From NCBI GenBank assembly GCA_046316615.1, contig JBKDAN010000054.1, positions 8,161-72,160 on the forward strand: 64,000 nt of DNA, in the 5' to 3' direction. Shown piece by piece: positions 25,284 to 33,273 of this stretch (the stretch's first letter is position 1; each line of letters begins with the position of its first letter). Under the pieces are notes generated by a model. That model was not told where the DNA came from and did not search any database. It saw only the letters and a program-made list of their open reading frames with translations. Source of the DNA: BJHL01 sp040378885. Lineage in GTDB: Bacteria > Planctomycetota > Phycisphaerae > Phycisphaerales > UBA1924. The position numbers were made by a program, and so were the translations under genes.

Positions 25284-25437
25284 ATCAAGTCACAGAACTC
25301 GGTCTGCCCATTCGAGAAGTCCGGTACCAGAGTTGAGCGTGGTCCATCACGCACCCAAATGCTGAGCGTCACATCGAGCGGGATACTCGATCGCGCAATA
25401 GAGCAAGCAGTACCTCCAGCAACTCCGAAACGATCGG

Positions 25438-25472
25438 CAAGCCCCGGCGGCAGTGTGTGGCCGCGGGGCTTG
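25438..25472 (+). terminator. Terminator hairpin after the TPR gene
   Basis: CAAGCCCCG...CGGC pairs with GCCG...CGGGGCTTG across an eight-base loop; a TTTT follows a few bases later. It lies in the 239-base gap before the DHH gene. The rest of the gap shows nothing else. Confidence 0.55.
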
Positions 25473-25522
25473 TCGCGTTTTGCCCCCGCTTTCACGCTGC
25501 AAACCCCAACCTATGCTGCATC

Positions 25523-26581
25523 ATGGCCCACAGCAGTCCGCTCACGAATTCCTCGCTCGAAACGATCGCGCGCGACCTGCGTTCGGCTCAGCGCGTGCTC
25601 ATCCTCACGCACGCCAAGCCCGATGGCGACGCTGTCGGCTCCACGCTGGCTGTCGCCCGCACCCTCAACACCATCAAGCCCGGCTGCACCATGTGCTGGT
25701 ACTTCGGCCCCAACCCCATGTGGCTGCGCGACATCTCCGGCCCCACTGCCCTCCAGCTCTTCGAGCCGCCCACGCAGGCTCCCAGCATGGCCGACTTTGA
25801 TCGCATCCTCGTCACCGACACCACCAGCCTCAAGCAGGTCGAGCCCATGGTCGCCTCGCTTCGAGATGCCCGCGACCGCGTCAGCGTCGTCGATCACCAT
25901 GTGCAGGGCGACGAAGCTGTCGCCGCCCAGCGCTACGTCGATGTCTCTGCCGCTGCCGTCTGCCAGCCCGTCGCCAAACTCTGCTCGCTCATTCTCGGCT
26001 GCGAAATCGCCAAACTCCCGCCGCAAGTCGCCGAAGCCTGCTATTTGGGCCTCGCCACCGACACCGGCTGGTTCCGCCACAGCAACGTCAACCGCTCCGT
26101 CATGGCCCTCGCTGGCGAACTGCTCGATGCCGGCGCCAACCACGTGCGCCTCTACACCACCATCGAGCAGCGCGAAACCCCCGGCCGTCTGCGGCTGATC
26201 GGCAAAGCCCTTGCGACCATCGACCTGCGCCTGCAGGATCGCCTCGCTTTCCTCCACCTCACGCTCGATGACATGCGTGCCGCCGGCGCAATGCCGGGTG
26301 AAACAGGCGGCCTGACCGACTTCACGCAGACCCTCGCCACCACGGTTGTCAGCGCGCTCATCACCGAAGTTCCCAGCGAACATCGCACAGGCGACACCTC
26401 GCGCCCGCTCGTCAAGATCAGCCTGCGCAGCAAGAGCGAACCTGTGGGCGTCGATGTCAACCGCGTCGCCCAGTCCATGGGCGGAGGCGGCCACGTTCGC
26501 GCCGCCGGAGCCAAGCTGCACGGCACCATCGACGACGCCAAGCGCGAGATCGAGCGCCTCGTCAGCGAACAGCTTTCGTGA
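25523..26581 (+). CDS. DHH/DHHA1 phosphoesterase, NrnA-like
   Basis: 352 residues from the ATG at 25523. Motifs are THAKPDGDAVGS (motif I), LVTDTTS, VVDHHVQGD (the DHH motif) and the C-terminal DHHA1 element MGGGGHVRAAGA. This order is that of NrnA-type nano-RNases/pAp phosphatases, which degrade 2-5-mer RNAs and 3'-phosphoadenosine 5'-phosphate, and in some bacteria cyclic dinucleotide breakdown products. The exact substrate cannot be read from the sequence. Since this cell makes cyclic-di-GMP, disposal of pGpG is a possible role (inference). Confidence 0.9.
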   Translation: MAHSSPLTNSSLETIARDLRSAQRVLILTHAKPDGDAVGSTLAVARTLNTIKPGCTMCWYFGPNPMWLRDISGPTALQLFEPPTQAPSMADFDRILVTDTTSLKQVEPMVASLRDARDRVSVVDHHVQGDEAVAAQRYVDVSAAAVCQPVAKLCSLILGCEIAKLPPQVAEACYLGLATDTGWFRHSNVNRSVMALAGELLDAGANHVRLYTTIEQRETPGRLRLIGKALATIDLRLQDRLAFLHLTLDDMRAAGAMPGETGGLTDFTQTLATTVVSALITEVPSEHRTGDTSRPLVKISLRSKSEPVGVDVNRVAQSMGGGGHVRAAGAKLHGTIDDAKREIERLVSEQLS

Positions 26582-26603
26582 TTCGCACAAACCCAAAAAC
26601 AAA

Positions 26604-26644
26604 GCACCCCGCTCGGCTCTCACAAGCGGGGTGCAGCCCCTCAC
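26604..26644. terminator. Hairpin between convergent genes
   Basis: A perfect 10-bp stem GCACCCCGCT / AGCGGGGTGC with an internal loop of about 21 bases lies between the DHH gene (rightward) and the PEP-CTERM-like gene (leftward). No T-tract follows on the plus strand. Confidence 0.5.
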
Positions 26645-26790
26645 GCGGAGGTACCACGCGATGGGGTCATGATGCTCATCACAACGCTCCACATGCTTGC
26701 GCACGGGATCGTCGCGCGTCGTGATGAGTTCGGTCGCCGTGTTCTACCCAGACACAGCGACCAAGTTCGTAGACACGATCCGTCTGGCGC

Positions 26791-27462
26791 TTAGCGACGC
26801 CGACGCGCCGCCAGCACGCCGCCCATGACAAGCAAGCCCGCAGCGCCAGGCGTGGGCACATTGGCCAGCGCCCAGCCATACGCCGCTTCATTCGTCACTT
26901 CGTCGGTGTTCTGGCTCCACAGCATCCACGTCACCGGGCTCACTTCGCCCGTGTTGAGTGCCCACTGCACTTCCAGCAGATACACACCATTGCTGGAGGG
27001 CGTGTTGAGCGTCCAGTCCGGGTGCTCGTGGCTGCCCGTTGGGTCCAGCGCGATGCTGAAGCCGCTTGTCAGCACATCCGTCGTCGGGCTCGTCACCGTC
27101 AGCGGCCCAAGATCCGCCGTCAGCGTCTCTGCCGCAATCGTGCTGAAGTCGGTGCCATTCCACTTGCGAGCCGCACGCACAATGTCAAAGCGGAAGCTGG
27201 TCGCAGCGCCAAGCCCGCCAGGCAGGCTCTGGACGCCCGGTTCATCCGTCACGTTGGGCACATCGATGCCGAATTCCGCGAAGTACACCCGCAGACCAGG
27301 CGTGATCGTGGAGCCATCTTCGCTGATGAGCCCGGTCGTGAGCTGACCGCTCTGCAGCGACAGGAACACATCGCCCTCAGGAATCGTTGCGAACGCCGGC
27401 GCGGCCACTGCGCCCAAAACGCCAGCGGTCATCGCCAGCACGGTGGTCTTACGAATTTGCAT
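26791..27462 (-). CDS. Exported protein with PEP-CTERM-like C-terminal anchor (paralogue A)
   Basis: 223 residues. A signal peptide ends near AAPAFA. The body begins IPEGDVFLSLQSGQLTTGL and contains AARKWNGTDFSTIAAE and NGVYLLEVQWALNT. The C-terminus has PTPGA, a hydrophobic segment and RRRR, the tripartite layout of PEP-CTERM-type sorting signals processed by exosortases. The body is homologous to the next minus-strand gene (27599-28318), which instead ends in a dockerin-like module. Function unknown. Confidence 0.82.
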   Translation of the reverse strand: MQIRKTTVLAMTAGVLGAVAAPAFATIPEGDVFLSLQSGQLTTGLISEDGSTITPGLRVYFAEFGIDVPNVTDEPGVQSLPGGLGAATSFRFDIVRAARKWNGTDFSTIAAETLTADLGPLTVTSPTTDVLTSGFSIALDPTGSHEHPDWTLNTPSSNGVYLLEVQWALNTGEVSPVTWMLWSQNTDEVTNEAAYGWALANVPTPGAAGLLVMGGVLAARRRR

Positions 27463-27482
27463 GATCTATCTCCTCGAAAAAA

Positions 27483-27602
27483 GGGGAACGGGGAACGGGG
27501 AACAGAGAACAGAGAACAGAGAGCAGACAACGGAGAGAGAACCGGAACGTTGCGTGTGCCTTGACCCGCTCTCCGTTCTCCGTTCTCCCTTCTCCACCTC
27601 AC
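27483..27602. repeat. Heptad intergenic repeat with inverted arms
   Basis: Left arm: several units of GGGGAAC/AGAGAAC. Right arm: CTCTCCGTTCTCCGTTCTCC units. The two arms are complementary in pattern and could form a long imperfect hairpin in the leader between the two paralogous genes. Confidence 0.65.
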
Positions 27603-28318
27603 ACACACTCACCGCCAGCCAGCACGGTGAAGAAATCAATCACATCCTGGTCTTCCGGAAACACGCCGTTGTTGTTGAAGTCGATGCCGTCACATCCCGC
27701 CACGGGTGCGATGAACGTGTCAATCACATACTGCTGCGCCGCCAACACCTCCGCTGTGGACGCGTTCTGATCAAACAGCACGTAGAACGGCTGGCTCTCC
27801 GCAACCGTGCTGTTCGTCCACAGCGTCAGTTCCAGCAGATACACGCCATCGCGAGGCGTTTCCGGCGAGGGCGCAAACAACGTGTATTCATAGTGCCGGT
27901 GCCATTGCCCGTTGCTGCCGACTGACAGCGTGAAGCCCTGCACCACGCCCGGCGCAGCAGGCGTTTGCGCTGCCAGCGTGCTGCGAGCGATATCCAGCCG
28001 CTCGCTGCTCACTTCATCAAAGTCCGCGCCATCCCACTTCCGCAGCGCATCCTGAATCGTGAACCCGATGCGACTGCCCGCCGCAAAGCTGCCAGGCCGG
28101 TTGTCAAACCCCGGATCACTCGCGAAGTACGGCGCGATGAATCCCAGCTCCGCCACAAACACGCGGCGCTCCTCAAACACGCCGCTCACCAGCCCACCCG
28201 TACGGATCTGCGCCGTTGTCGCATCCAGGATGATGTCTCCTTCGTGCACTTGCGCAAACGCGCCAGCCGTTATCGCTCCACCCACAACAGCACACCCGGC
28301 GATAGCAATCAACTTCAT
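27599..28318 (-). CDS. Exported protein with dockerin-like C-terminal module (paralogue B)
   Basis: 239 residues. A signal peptide ends near TAGAFA. The body is parallel to paralogue A: VHEGDIILDATTAQIRTGG, ALRKWDGADFDEVSSE, RDGVYLLELTLWTNST. The C-terminus is one cysteine-framed module, CDGIDFNNNGVFPEDQDV ending LAGGEC. It lies directly upstream of paralogue A on the same strand, a tandem duplication whose members have different surface anchors. No enzymatic motif seen. Confidence 0.82.
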   Translation of the reverse strand: MKLIAIAGCAVVGGAITAGAFAQVHEGDIILDATTAQIRTGGLVSGVFEERRVFVAELGFIAPYFASDPGFDNRPGSFAAGSRIGFTIQDALRKWDGADFDEVSSERLDIARSTLAAQTPAAPGVVQGFTLSVGSNGQWHRHYEYTLFAPSPETPRDGVYLLELTLWTNSTVAESQPFYVLFDQNASTAEVLAAQQYVIDTFIAPVAGCDGIDFNNNGVFPEDQDVIDFFTVLAGGECV

Positions 28319-28334
28319 AGTTCATCTCCAATCT

Positions 28335-28388
28335 TCACGCCACTCGCTCACTCACCCACTCCGTCACTCCGTGACTTCGTCACTTCAT
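28335..28388. repeat. Short CACT(C/T)CGT-type tandem repeat
   Basis: A low-complexity run of seven-base-spaced CACTC/GTGAC units (for example CCGTCACTCCGTGACTTCGT) in the gap between paralogue B and the prepilin-domain gene. Confidence 0.5.
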
Positions 28389-29191
28389 CTCCCCAATCCC
28401 GGATCAAACTGATTGCTCATCTGATCCACATACACCGCCCCGAATCGCTGCACCACCACGTGTCCATCCAGGTACGCGTACCCGCTCTTGCTCTCGGTGC
28501 TCTTATCGGGGCCTGCCCATTTACTCGTGAACGCATGCTGCGTCGCGCGTGCCGGCCCCTGCATCGCGTTGCCCCAGCTCTCCACGTGCGGATGATCACT
28601 CACCGCAAAGCCGCCCGTGCTGTCACTCGCTGTGGCCGGCTGCTCCGTCATCAGCAGAAACTGCACCGTGCTTGCGGGCATGTTGATGCGAGAGAGCTTG
28701 TTGTACACGATCGCGTCGCCGTTCTCGTCGCTCCCCGCTGGGTAGTTCGCGCTCAGAAAGTTGTTCATCCCGTAGCTGGTCCGGCGAAACGACCCCGCCC
28801 CGCGCTCGCGCGTGCCGCCGTCCTGCGTCAGCCACCACGTGCTCTTGTCGCCGGGGCTCTTGAGCACTTCCGGCGTGAAGTAGTCCTCGCTCGTCGCGCT
28901 GGGGTTGTACCGCTTGTTCTCCGTCCCGTAGTACGTGCTCAGCGTGTAGATGAAGCTCTTCTCCGGATCACCGATCCCCCCGTGCGGCAGTCCCACATCC
29001 GCCAAGTACTCACGTTGCTCATTCGCATAGCTCTGCTGCGCCGTCGCCAGCGTCCGCAGGTTCGCCATGCACTTCACCTGCCGCGTCGCAAGGCGAGCCT
29101 TCCCCAGCGTGGGCAGCAAAATGCCGATCAGAAGCGCGATGATCGCGATGACCACAAGCAGCTCAATAAGCGTGAAAGCGCGGTGACGCAT
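28385..29191 (-). CDS. Prepilin-type N-terminal cleavage/methylation domain protein
   Basis: 268 residues from the ATG at 29191. The class III leader MRHRAFTLIELLVVIAIIAL ends before Phe, with Glu at +5, followed by the long hydrophobic helix. After it come LRTLATAQQSYANEQREYL and a C-terminal SDHPHVESWG plus YLDGHVVVQRFGAVYVDQM. This fits the large planctomycete family of prepilin-like proteins with a C-terminal His-x-Asp-Gly type region. It should be processed by prepilin peptidase and end in a pseudopilus or the envelope. Individual function unknown. Confidence 0.87.
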   Translation of the reverse strand: MRHRAFTLIELLVVIAIIALLIGILLPTLGKARLATRQVKCMANLRTLATAQQSYANEQREYLADVGLPHGGIGDPEKSFIYTLSTYYGTENKRYNPSATSEDYFTPEVLKSPGDKSTWWLTQDGGTRERGAGSFRRTSYGMNNFLSANYPAGSDENGDAIVYNKLSRINMPASTVQFLLMTEQPATASDSTGGFAVSDHPHVESWGNAMQGPARATQHAFTSKWAGPDKSTESKSGYAYLDGHVVVQRFGAVYVDQMSNQFDPGLGR

Positions 29192-29367
29192 AAGTACCTC
29201 GCAAGTGAGGGAGAGCGAACAACAACCCTGAGATGAAGTGGGGGGGACGGGGGGAGAAGTGGGGCTCGCATCACGCCGACGGACGAACGTCAGGCGACAA
29301 CAAGCAACCCACACCGCAGTGGTCTATACCACGCGGGCAGATCAGCCGCGCCGAAAGCGCAGCAAGC

Positions 29368-29892
29368 TCAGATGACCGGGGGACCGCGCGAAGGCGGCAG
29401 GTGTGCAAGCTCCCGCGCGCTCACTCGCTCGCGGACGACTTCCATGCGCTCCGTCAGCGTCGCCAAAGGCAACGGCGGATCAAGCGAAGGCACTGCCCCG
29501 CACAACAGCGCAAGCAGCAGTTGCGAGCAGATGTCACATTCACCCGGCGCAGGCAGCGAGCCGTTGTGCACGTGCCCATCAACCTGATGAGCCGCAGCCG
29601 ACTGATTGGTGCCCATCGCAGGCGACGAGCCATGCTGGTGGTGCGCATGCGAGCATGCCACGCCAGCCGCATGCTGCAGTTGGTGCGTCCGCGCGTGCAT
29701 GGCAGGCAGCCATGCAAACACCGTGAGTGCAAACACGCACGCCCACACCGCCATCACGCCGGCGACCGCCGCCGCCGCCCGTTGCGCTGTGCGCACAGGC
29801 GCCCGCAGCATCGCCGCCACGCCCGGCACAAGGCCAAGCGCGTCACGAGTCGCCCGGGTTGGAGCTCGATGAGAGCGCATTCTCAATGTCAT
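29368..29892 (-). CDS. His-rich small membrane protein with CxxC motif (possible metal-related)
   Basis: 174 residues. One hydrophobic segment (VAGVMAVWACVFALTVFAWL) is followed by a His-rich stretch (CSHAHHQHG, HQVDGHVHNG) and CDICSQLLLALLCG, then a tail. The His cluster plus CxxC recalls DUF2946-like proteins found near metal-homeostasis genes. The ATG at 29892 is embedded in a Fur-box-like sequence. No transporter is adjacent. Confidence 0.55.
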   Translation of the reverse strand: MTLRMRSHRAPTRATRDALGLVPGVAAMLRAPVRTAQRAAAAVAGVMAVWACVFALTVFAWLPAMHARTHQLQHAAGVACSHAHHQHGSSPAMGTNQSAAAHQVDGHVHNGSLPAPGECDICSQLLLALLCGAVPSLDPPLPLATLTERMEVVRERVSARELAHLPPSRGPPVI

Positions 29893-29943
29893 TATTCCCG
29901 CAACCTGCCCGCTTGGTTGTCGAAAAATGAGAATTGACTATCA
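29879..29943 (-). promoter_or_regulatory. Fur/Zur-box-like sequences upstream of the His-rich protein
   Basis: Two AT-rich sites stand out. On the minus strand AATAAT-GACATT-GAGAAT (about 29880-29897) reads as three GATAAT-like hexamers and includes the start codon. Further upstream an inverted pair TGAGAAT-TG-ACTATCA (29928-29943) has a two-base spacer. Both resemble, but do not match exactly, Fur-family operators. Confidence 0.35.
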
Positions 29944-29997
29944 AAATCTCGCCGCGCTTGTGCGGACCCCCGCCCCCAGCCCACCATCCAGTCCGCA

Positions 29998-30032
29998 CCA
30001 AAAACAGAAAAGGCGACGCCTTCACGCCGCCT
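29998..30032 (-). terminator. Terminator of the luxR-type gene
   Basis: Read on the minus strand, GGCGGCG...CGTCGCC forms a seven-pair stem with one mismatch and a six-base loop, followed by TTTTCTGTTTTT. It lies about 70 bases after the regulator's stop. Confidence 0.65.
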
Positions 30033-30102
30033 CCTCCCGAACGGGTTCCGTTTCTCGCGTTGCCGGACGTCGTCGTCCAGTACGCGTCAGTCGCAATACC
30101 AA

Positions 30103-30819
30103 TCAGTCTTTGCTTGTCGTCTGCAGCGGCGCGCGTTCTTCCAAACCCACCAAGCCCGCCGCAATCGCGATCCGCGCCAGTTCGACGCGGTTCACCACGC
30201 CCAGCTTTTCGCCCAGGCTCACGCGGTGCCACTCGATGGTCTTCACGCTTCGGCCCAGGTGCTTGGCGATATCAATCGTGGACAGACCCAGCCCGATGAG
30301 CTTGAGAATCTCCACTTCGCGTGTCGTGAGCGTCGCAAGTTTCCCTGCGTCGTTGTTCTTTGCCCGCACAGTCGGGTAGCCGTTCTGGAACGGGGCGTGC
30401 AGCGCGGAGATGTACGCCGTCACCAGCACGCTCTTGACGCCGCTTGCTGCGGGAATCGCCCGCATCACACAGCGCAGTTGCTTGCCGCGACGCATCTCTT
30501 CAAACACGATCGTGCGACCGGAGTTCAGCACGCTCTGGACGTGCTCGAGCCGTTCACGAGCATGGTCTTCACCCAGCAGGTCCGCCAGCGACCGACCGAC
30601 CACACGCTCATCTTCCGCGTTCCGCAAAAGCTGCGTGCCAGGCAGGTTCGCCATCTCGACGATACCCGCATGGTTCACGACGAAAATCGGCGTGCTCGTC
30701 TCATCAACGAAGGTCTGCCACAGCCAGCTTGCGTCAGTCGTCGGACACATCGTGGTCTTGTGTGGCGTTGCTTCCGTTGTCTTCCGTGTTGCGAACTCTT
30801 TGTACGTTGCGTTTGTCAT
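30103..30819 (-). CDS. PAS-LuxR transcriptional regulator
   Basis: 238 residues from the ATG at 30819. The N-terminal half is a PAS domain (FVDETSTPIFVVNHAGIVEM, VGRSLADLLGEDH). The C-terminal HTH has the FixJ/NarL/LuxR signature LTTREVEILKLIGLGLSTID with IAKHLGRSVKTIEWHR. No receiver domain is present, so the input is a ligand or redox signal at PAS. The 260-base gap to the divergent LOG-family gene carries the promoters and is AT-rich near 30.96-31.05 kb. Confidence 0.9.
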   Translation of the reverse strand: MTNATYKEFATRKTTEATPHKTTMCPTTDASWLWQTFVDETSTPIFVVNHAGIVEMANLPGTQLLRNAEDERVVGRSLADLLGEDHARERLEHVQSVLNSGRTIVFEEMRRGKQLRCVMRAIPAASGVKSVLVTAYISALHAPFQNGYPTVRAKNNDAGKLATLTTREVEILKLIGLGLSTIDIAKHLGRSVKTIEWHRVSLGEKLGVVNRVELARIAIAAGLVGLEERAPLQTTSKD

Positions 30820-31079
30820 AGTGAGGCCTCGCTTCCCGTAAGCGGGCCCAGACATTTCTCTCTTACGAGACCCGACCCCGCAGGAGAGAAGTGGCATGGC
30901 CACCACACAATGCGAACGCGAGGGCCCCATGGATTCGCTTGGCCGAAGTAATGGAGCCATATTTCCTTTTGTGCCGAATGTGCAGGATTTCAGGGCAATT
31001 GATACTAATCCGACAGTTTTATCGGTTTGCCGATTGGCGCATGTGTATCGACTATGCCGACGTATACATCGAATCAGCC

Positions 31080-31892
31080 ATGAACTCGCAGCCCGACAAT
31101 CTCACCCCGCCCACCGGCCCCGCCATCCCCACCGATGAAGTGCTGGCCGACCCCAATCGCCCCATCTGGCGCATGGGTCCCAGCGGCGAAGACGAAACCG
31201 CCTTCCTCGAAGGCCCCCGCGCCCGCCTCAGCGAGTTCTTCCGCGCCACGCGCATCTTCGCCGAGTTCATCCGCGGCTTCCGCGCCCTCCACTTTGTCGG
31301 CCCCTGCGTCACCGTCTTCGGCAGCGCACGCTTCCCCCCCGGACACCCCTACTACGAAATGGGCCGCGAAGTCGGCAAACGCATCGCCAAGACCGGCCTC
31401 ACCACCATGACCGGCGGCGGCCCCGGCATCATGGAAGCCGCCAACCGCGGCGCACGCGAAGCTGGCGGCCGCAGCATTGGCTGCAACATCGTCCTGCCCA
31501 TGGAGCAGCAGCCCAACCCCTACCTCGATAAGTTCGTCGAGTTCCGCTACTTCTTCGTGCGCAAGGTCATGCTCGTGAAGTACTCCTACGCCTTCGTCGT
31601 CCTCCCGGGGGGCTTTGGCACCATGGACGAACTCTTCGAAGCCGTGACCCTCGTCCAAACCCGCAAGATCGAGAACTTTCCCGTCGTCCTCATGGGCGAA
31701 AGCTACTGGCGACCTCTGCTCGACTTCCTCCAAACCACCATGGTCGCCAACAAGACCATCAGCCCCGAAGACATCAACCTGCTCACCGTCACCGACTCCC
31801 CCGACGTCGCCATCAAAGCCATCCGCGACGCCCTCGCCACCAAAGCTTACTTCCAGAACCGCCCCAAGCGCAACAAGCTGCTCGCCGAGTGA
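31080..31892 (+). CDS. LOG-family protein (TIGR00730-type nucleotide 5'-monophosphate phosphoribohydrolase)
   Basis: 270 residues from the ATG at 31080. The Rossmann-like LOG motif is complete: TGGGPGIMEAANRGA and LPGGFGTMDELFEA, with Arg/Glu residues that act in N-glycosidic cleavage. Family members release the base from cytokinin or AMP-type nucleotides. The N-terminal extension (about 70 residues, Pro/Glu-rich start) is typical of the longer bacterial branch. The substrate in this organism is unknown. Confidence 0.88.
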   Translation: MNSQPDNLTPPTGPAIPTDEVLADPNRPIWRMGPSGEDETAFLEGPRARLSEFFRATRIFAEFIRGFRALHFVGPCVTVFGSARFPPGHPYYEMGREVGKRIAKTGLTTMTGGGPGIMEAANRGAREAGGRSIGCNIVLPMEQQPNPYLDKFVEFRYFFVRKVMLVKYSYAFVVLPGGFGTMDELFEAVTLVQTRKIENFPVVLMGESYWRPLLDFLQTTMVANKTISPEDINLLTVTDSPDVAIKAIRDALATKAYFQNRPKRNKLLAE

Positions 31893-32372
31893 TCACGCTT
31901 CGCGCCGTTCAAACTCAACCAGTAACTGGTCAAGCAGCGCAGGCGGCACACGAAAGTTGGTCGACTTGAGTTTGGTGAACGCGCCACGCAGATCAATGAG
32001 TCCGCGTTGTGCAGCAATCGCCAGAACAGTGGGGGTCCGTTCAACCACCAGTCCCATGCCTCGGGCGATTGAGACCCCTTTGCGTTCATCCATCAGCAGC
32101 GAGTCCGCGCGAAGTTCGCGGGCAAGCGCGATCGCCGCGGCCTCACCGGCATCCAGATCGAGTCGCTCCCAGGGCGTGGTTGGCTCACTGATCTGAAGCC
32201 ACGATGGCGGTGCAGATGCCCACCGCGCGACCTCCGACCTGCTGCCTGACGCCTGAAGCTCCGCGTACACCATCCGTGGAGTCACAACGCGTGTGTATAA
32301 CGCGGGAAGCACATGCACGCATTCAATCTGCACGAGGTAGTTCAGCGGACTCGTGTCACTGACGACGATCAC
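31893..32372 (-). CDS. PIN-domain protein, DUF3368 type (probable toxin)
   Basis: 159 residues. Acidic metal ligands of the PIN ribonuclease fold are visible: Asp6 in VVSDTSPLNYL, Glu near VYAELQ, and LDAGEAAAIALA with LLMDERKG. The family is DUF3368, usually paired with UPF0175 antitoxins. Its start overlaps the antitoxin stop by four bases. Probable function is RNA cleavage. It converges with the LOG gene with no gap. Confidence 0.88.
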   Translation of the reverse strand: MIVVSDTSPLNYLVQIECVHVLPALYTRVVTPRMVYAELQASGSRSEVARWASAPPSWLQISEPTTPWERLDLDAGEAAAIALARELRADSLLMDERKGVSIARGMGLVVERTPTVLAIAAQRGLIDLRGAFTKLKSTNFRVPPALLDQLLVEFERREA

Positions 32373-32641
32373 GCCGCGCCCCCGTGTCGACGCCTCGCAT
32401 CTTCAAACTCCGCCCGCAGCTCAGACAGCGTCGGCATGTCTTCGGTCACGCCATGCTTCTTGAGCACGCCGTCCGTCTCATCACGCGAAACGCCCAGCGC
32501 ACGCGCGAGCGACCCATGAGATAGCGTGCCTCGGCGGTAGAGTTCTACCAGCATCGCTTCACGCGCCGCGGCTGCCACATCGCCGTCGCGTGCGAGCAGG
32601 TCGCGAACCTCATCCGGTACCGTGAACGTGACCGACGTCAT
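32369..32641 (-). CDS. UPF0175-like antitoxin
   Basis: 90 residues from the ATG at 32641 (MTSVTFTVPDEVRDLLARDG). It contains the UPF0175 pattern AREAMLVELYRRGTLSHGSL with ARALGVSRDETDGVLKKHGV, a helix-turn-helix-like region that likely binds the operon promoter. It precedes the PIN gene with translational coupling and divergently faces the DUF190 gene. Confidence 0.85.
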   Translation of the reverse strand: MTSVTFTVPDEVRDLLARDGDVAAAAREAMLVELYRRGTLSHGSLARALGVSRDETDGVLKKHGVTEDMPTLSELRAEFEDARRRHGGAA

Positions 32642-32742
32642 GCCGAATCGTAGCGATCCAGGGCTGTCGGCTCGGAAACACGCTTTTTCGCGCTCCATAT
32701 CTCGCACAAATCCGCACTGCCATACGCATTTTTCCGCCTTTC

Positions 32743-32751
32743 TGGTATACT
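32743..32751 (+). promoter_or_regulatory. Extended -10 promoter of the DUF190 gene
   Basis: TGGTATACT is an extended -10 box. It leaves a leader of about 37 bases containing GGAGG at 32785-32789, six bases before the ATG. The similar TGGTACACTGC at 37051 precedes the FabZ-like gene. Confidence 0.5.
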
Positions 32752-32795
32752 GCCCTCGCAAGTCGCGGGGCCAGTTCGAGGGCAGGAGGCACGCC

Positions 32796-33134
32796 ATGAA
32801 GATCGAAGGCGAAGGCCAGTTGCTGCGGGTATTCATCGACGAGAACGACCAGTGGGAGGGCAAACCCCTCTTCCAGGAGATCGTCAAAAAGGCCCGCAAT
32901 GAAGGTCTCGCGGGCGCGACCGTCCTTAAGGGCGTCATGAGCTACGGAGCCAACTCCCTCATCCACGCCGTCAACAAACAGGGCATCGCCGACGATGTCC
33001 CCGTCGTCGTCGAGATCGTCGACGGCACCGAGAAGATCAAGAAGTTCATCCCCATCCTCGACAAGATGGTCAAGGAAGGCCTCATCACGCTCGAGAAAGT
33101 GAACGTGATCGCCTATCGCACGAGCAGGGTGTAG
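32796..33134 (+). CDS. DUF190 (PII-like) protein
   Basis: 112 residues. MKIEGEGQLLRVFIDENDQW, LFQEIVKKARNEGLAGATVL and GVMSYG match DUF190, a ferredoxin-like trimeric family related in fold to PII. Members are often next to fluoride channels (CrcB) or transporters, but none is adjacent here. A second, true PII lies at 4.56 kb. Probably a small-ligand sensor; ligand unknown. Confidence 0.9.
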   Translation: MKIEGEGQLLRVFIDENDQWEGKPLFQEIVKKARNEGLAGATVLKGVMSYGANSLIHAVNKQGIADDVPVVVEIVDGTEKIKKFIPILDKMVKEGLITLEKVNVIAYRTSRV

Positions 33135-33135
33135 G

Positions 33136-33262
33136 GAAGGGAGCGGCGAACAGAGAACAGAGAACAGAGAACAGAAATCGGAGGATCGGCATCCAACAGG
33201 GGCGCGATCATCTTGCGCCCCGTTCTCCATTCTCCGTTCGCCCCTCCCCACCCCCTTCCCCT
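33136..33262. repeat. Heptad intergenic repeat (AGAGAAC units with inverted arm)
   Basis: At least three AGAGAACAG-type units (33147-33170) are followed about 50 bases later by GTTCTCCATTCTCCGTTC on the same strand, the inverted counterpart. The array fills the gap between the DUF190 and ABC exporter genes. Confidence 0.65.
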
Positions 33263-33273
33263 AACCTCCCACA

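Noticed and set aside
27483..33262. CRISPR array in the AGAGAAC repeats.
   Set aside because: Units are only seven bases with no unique spacers of regular length, and no cas gene is present.
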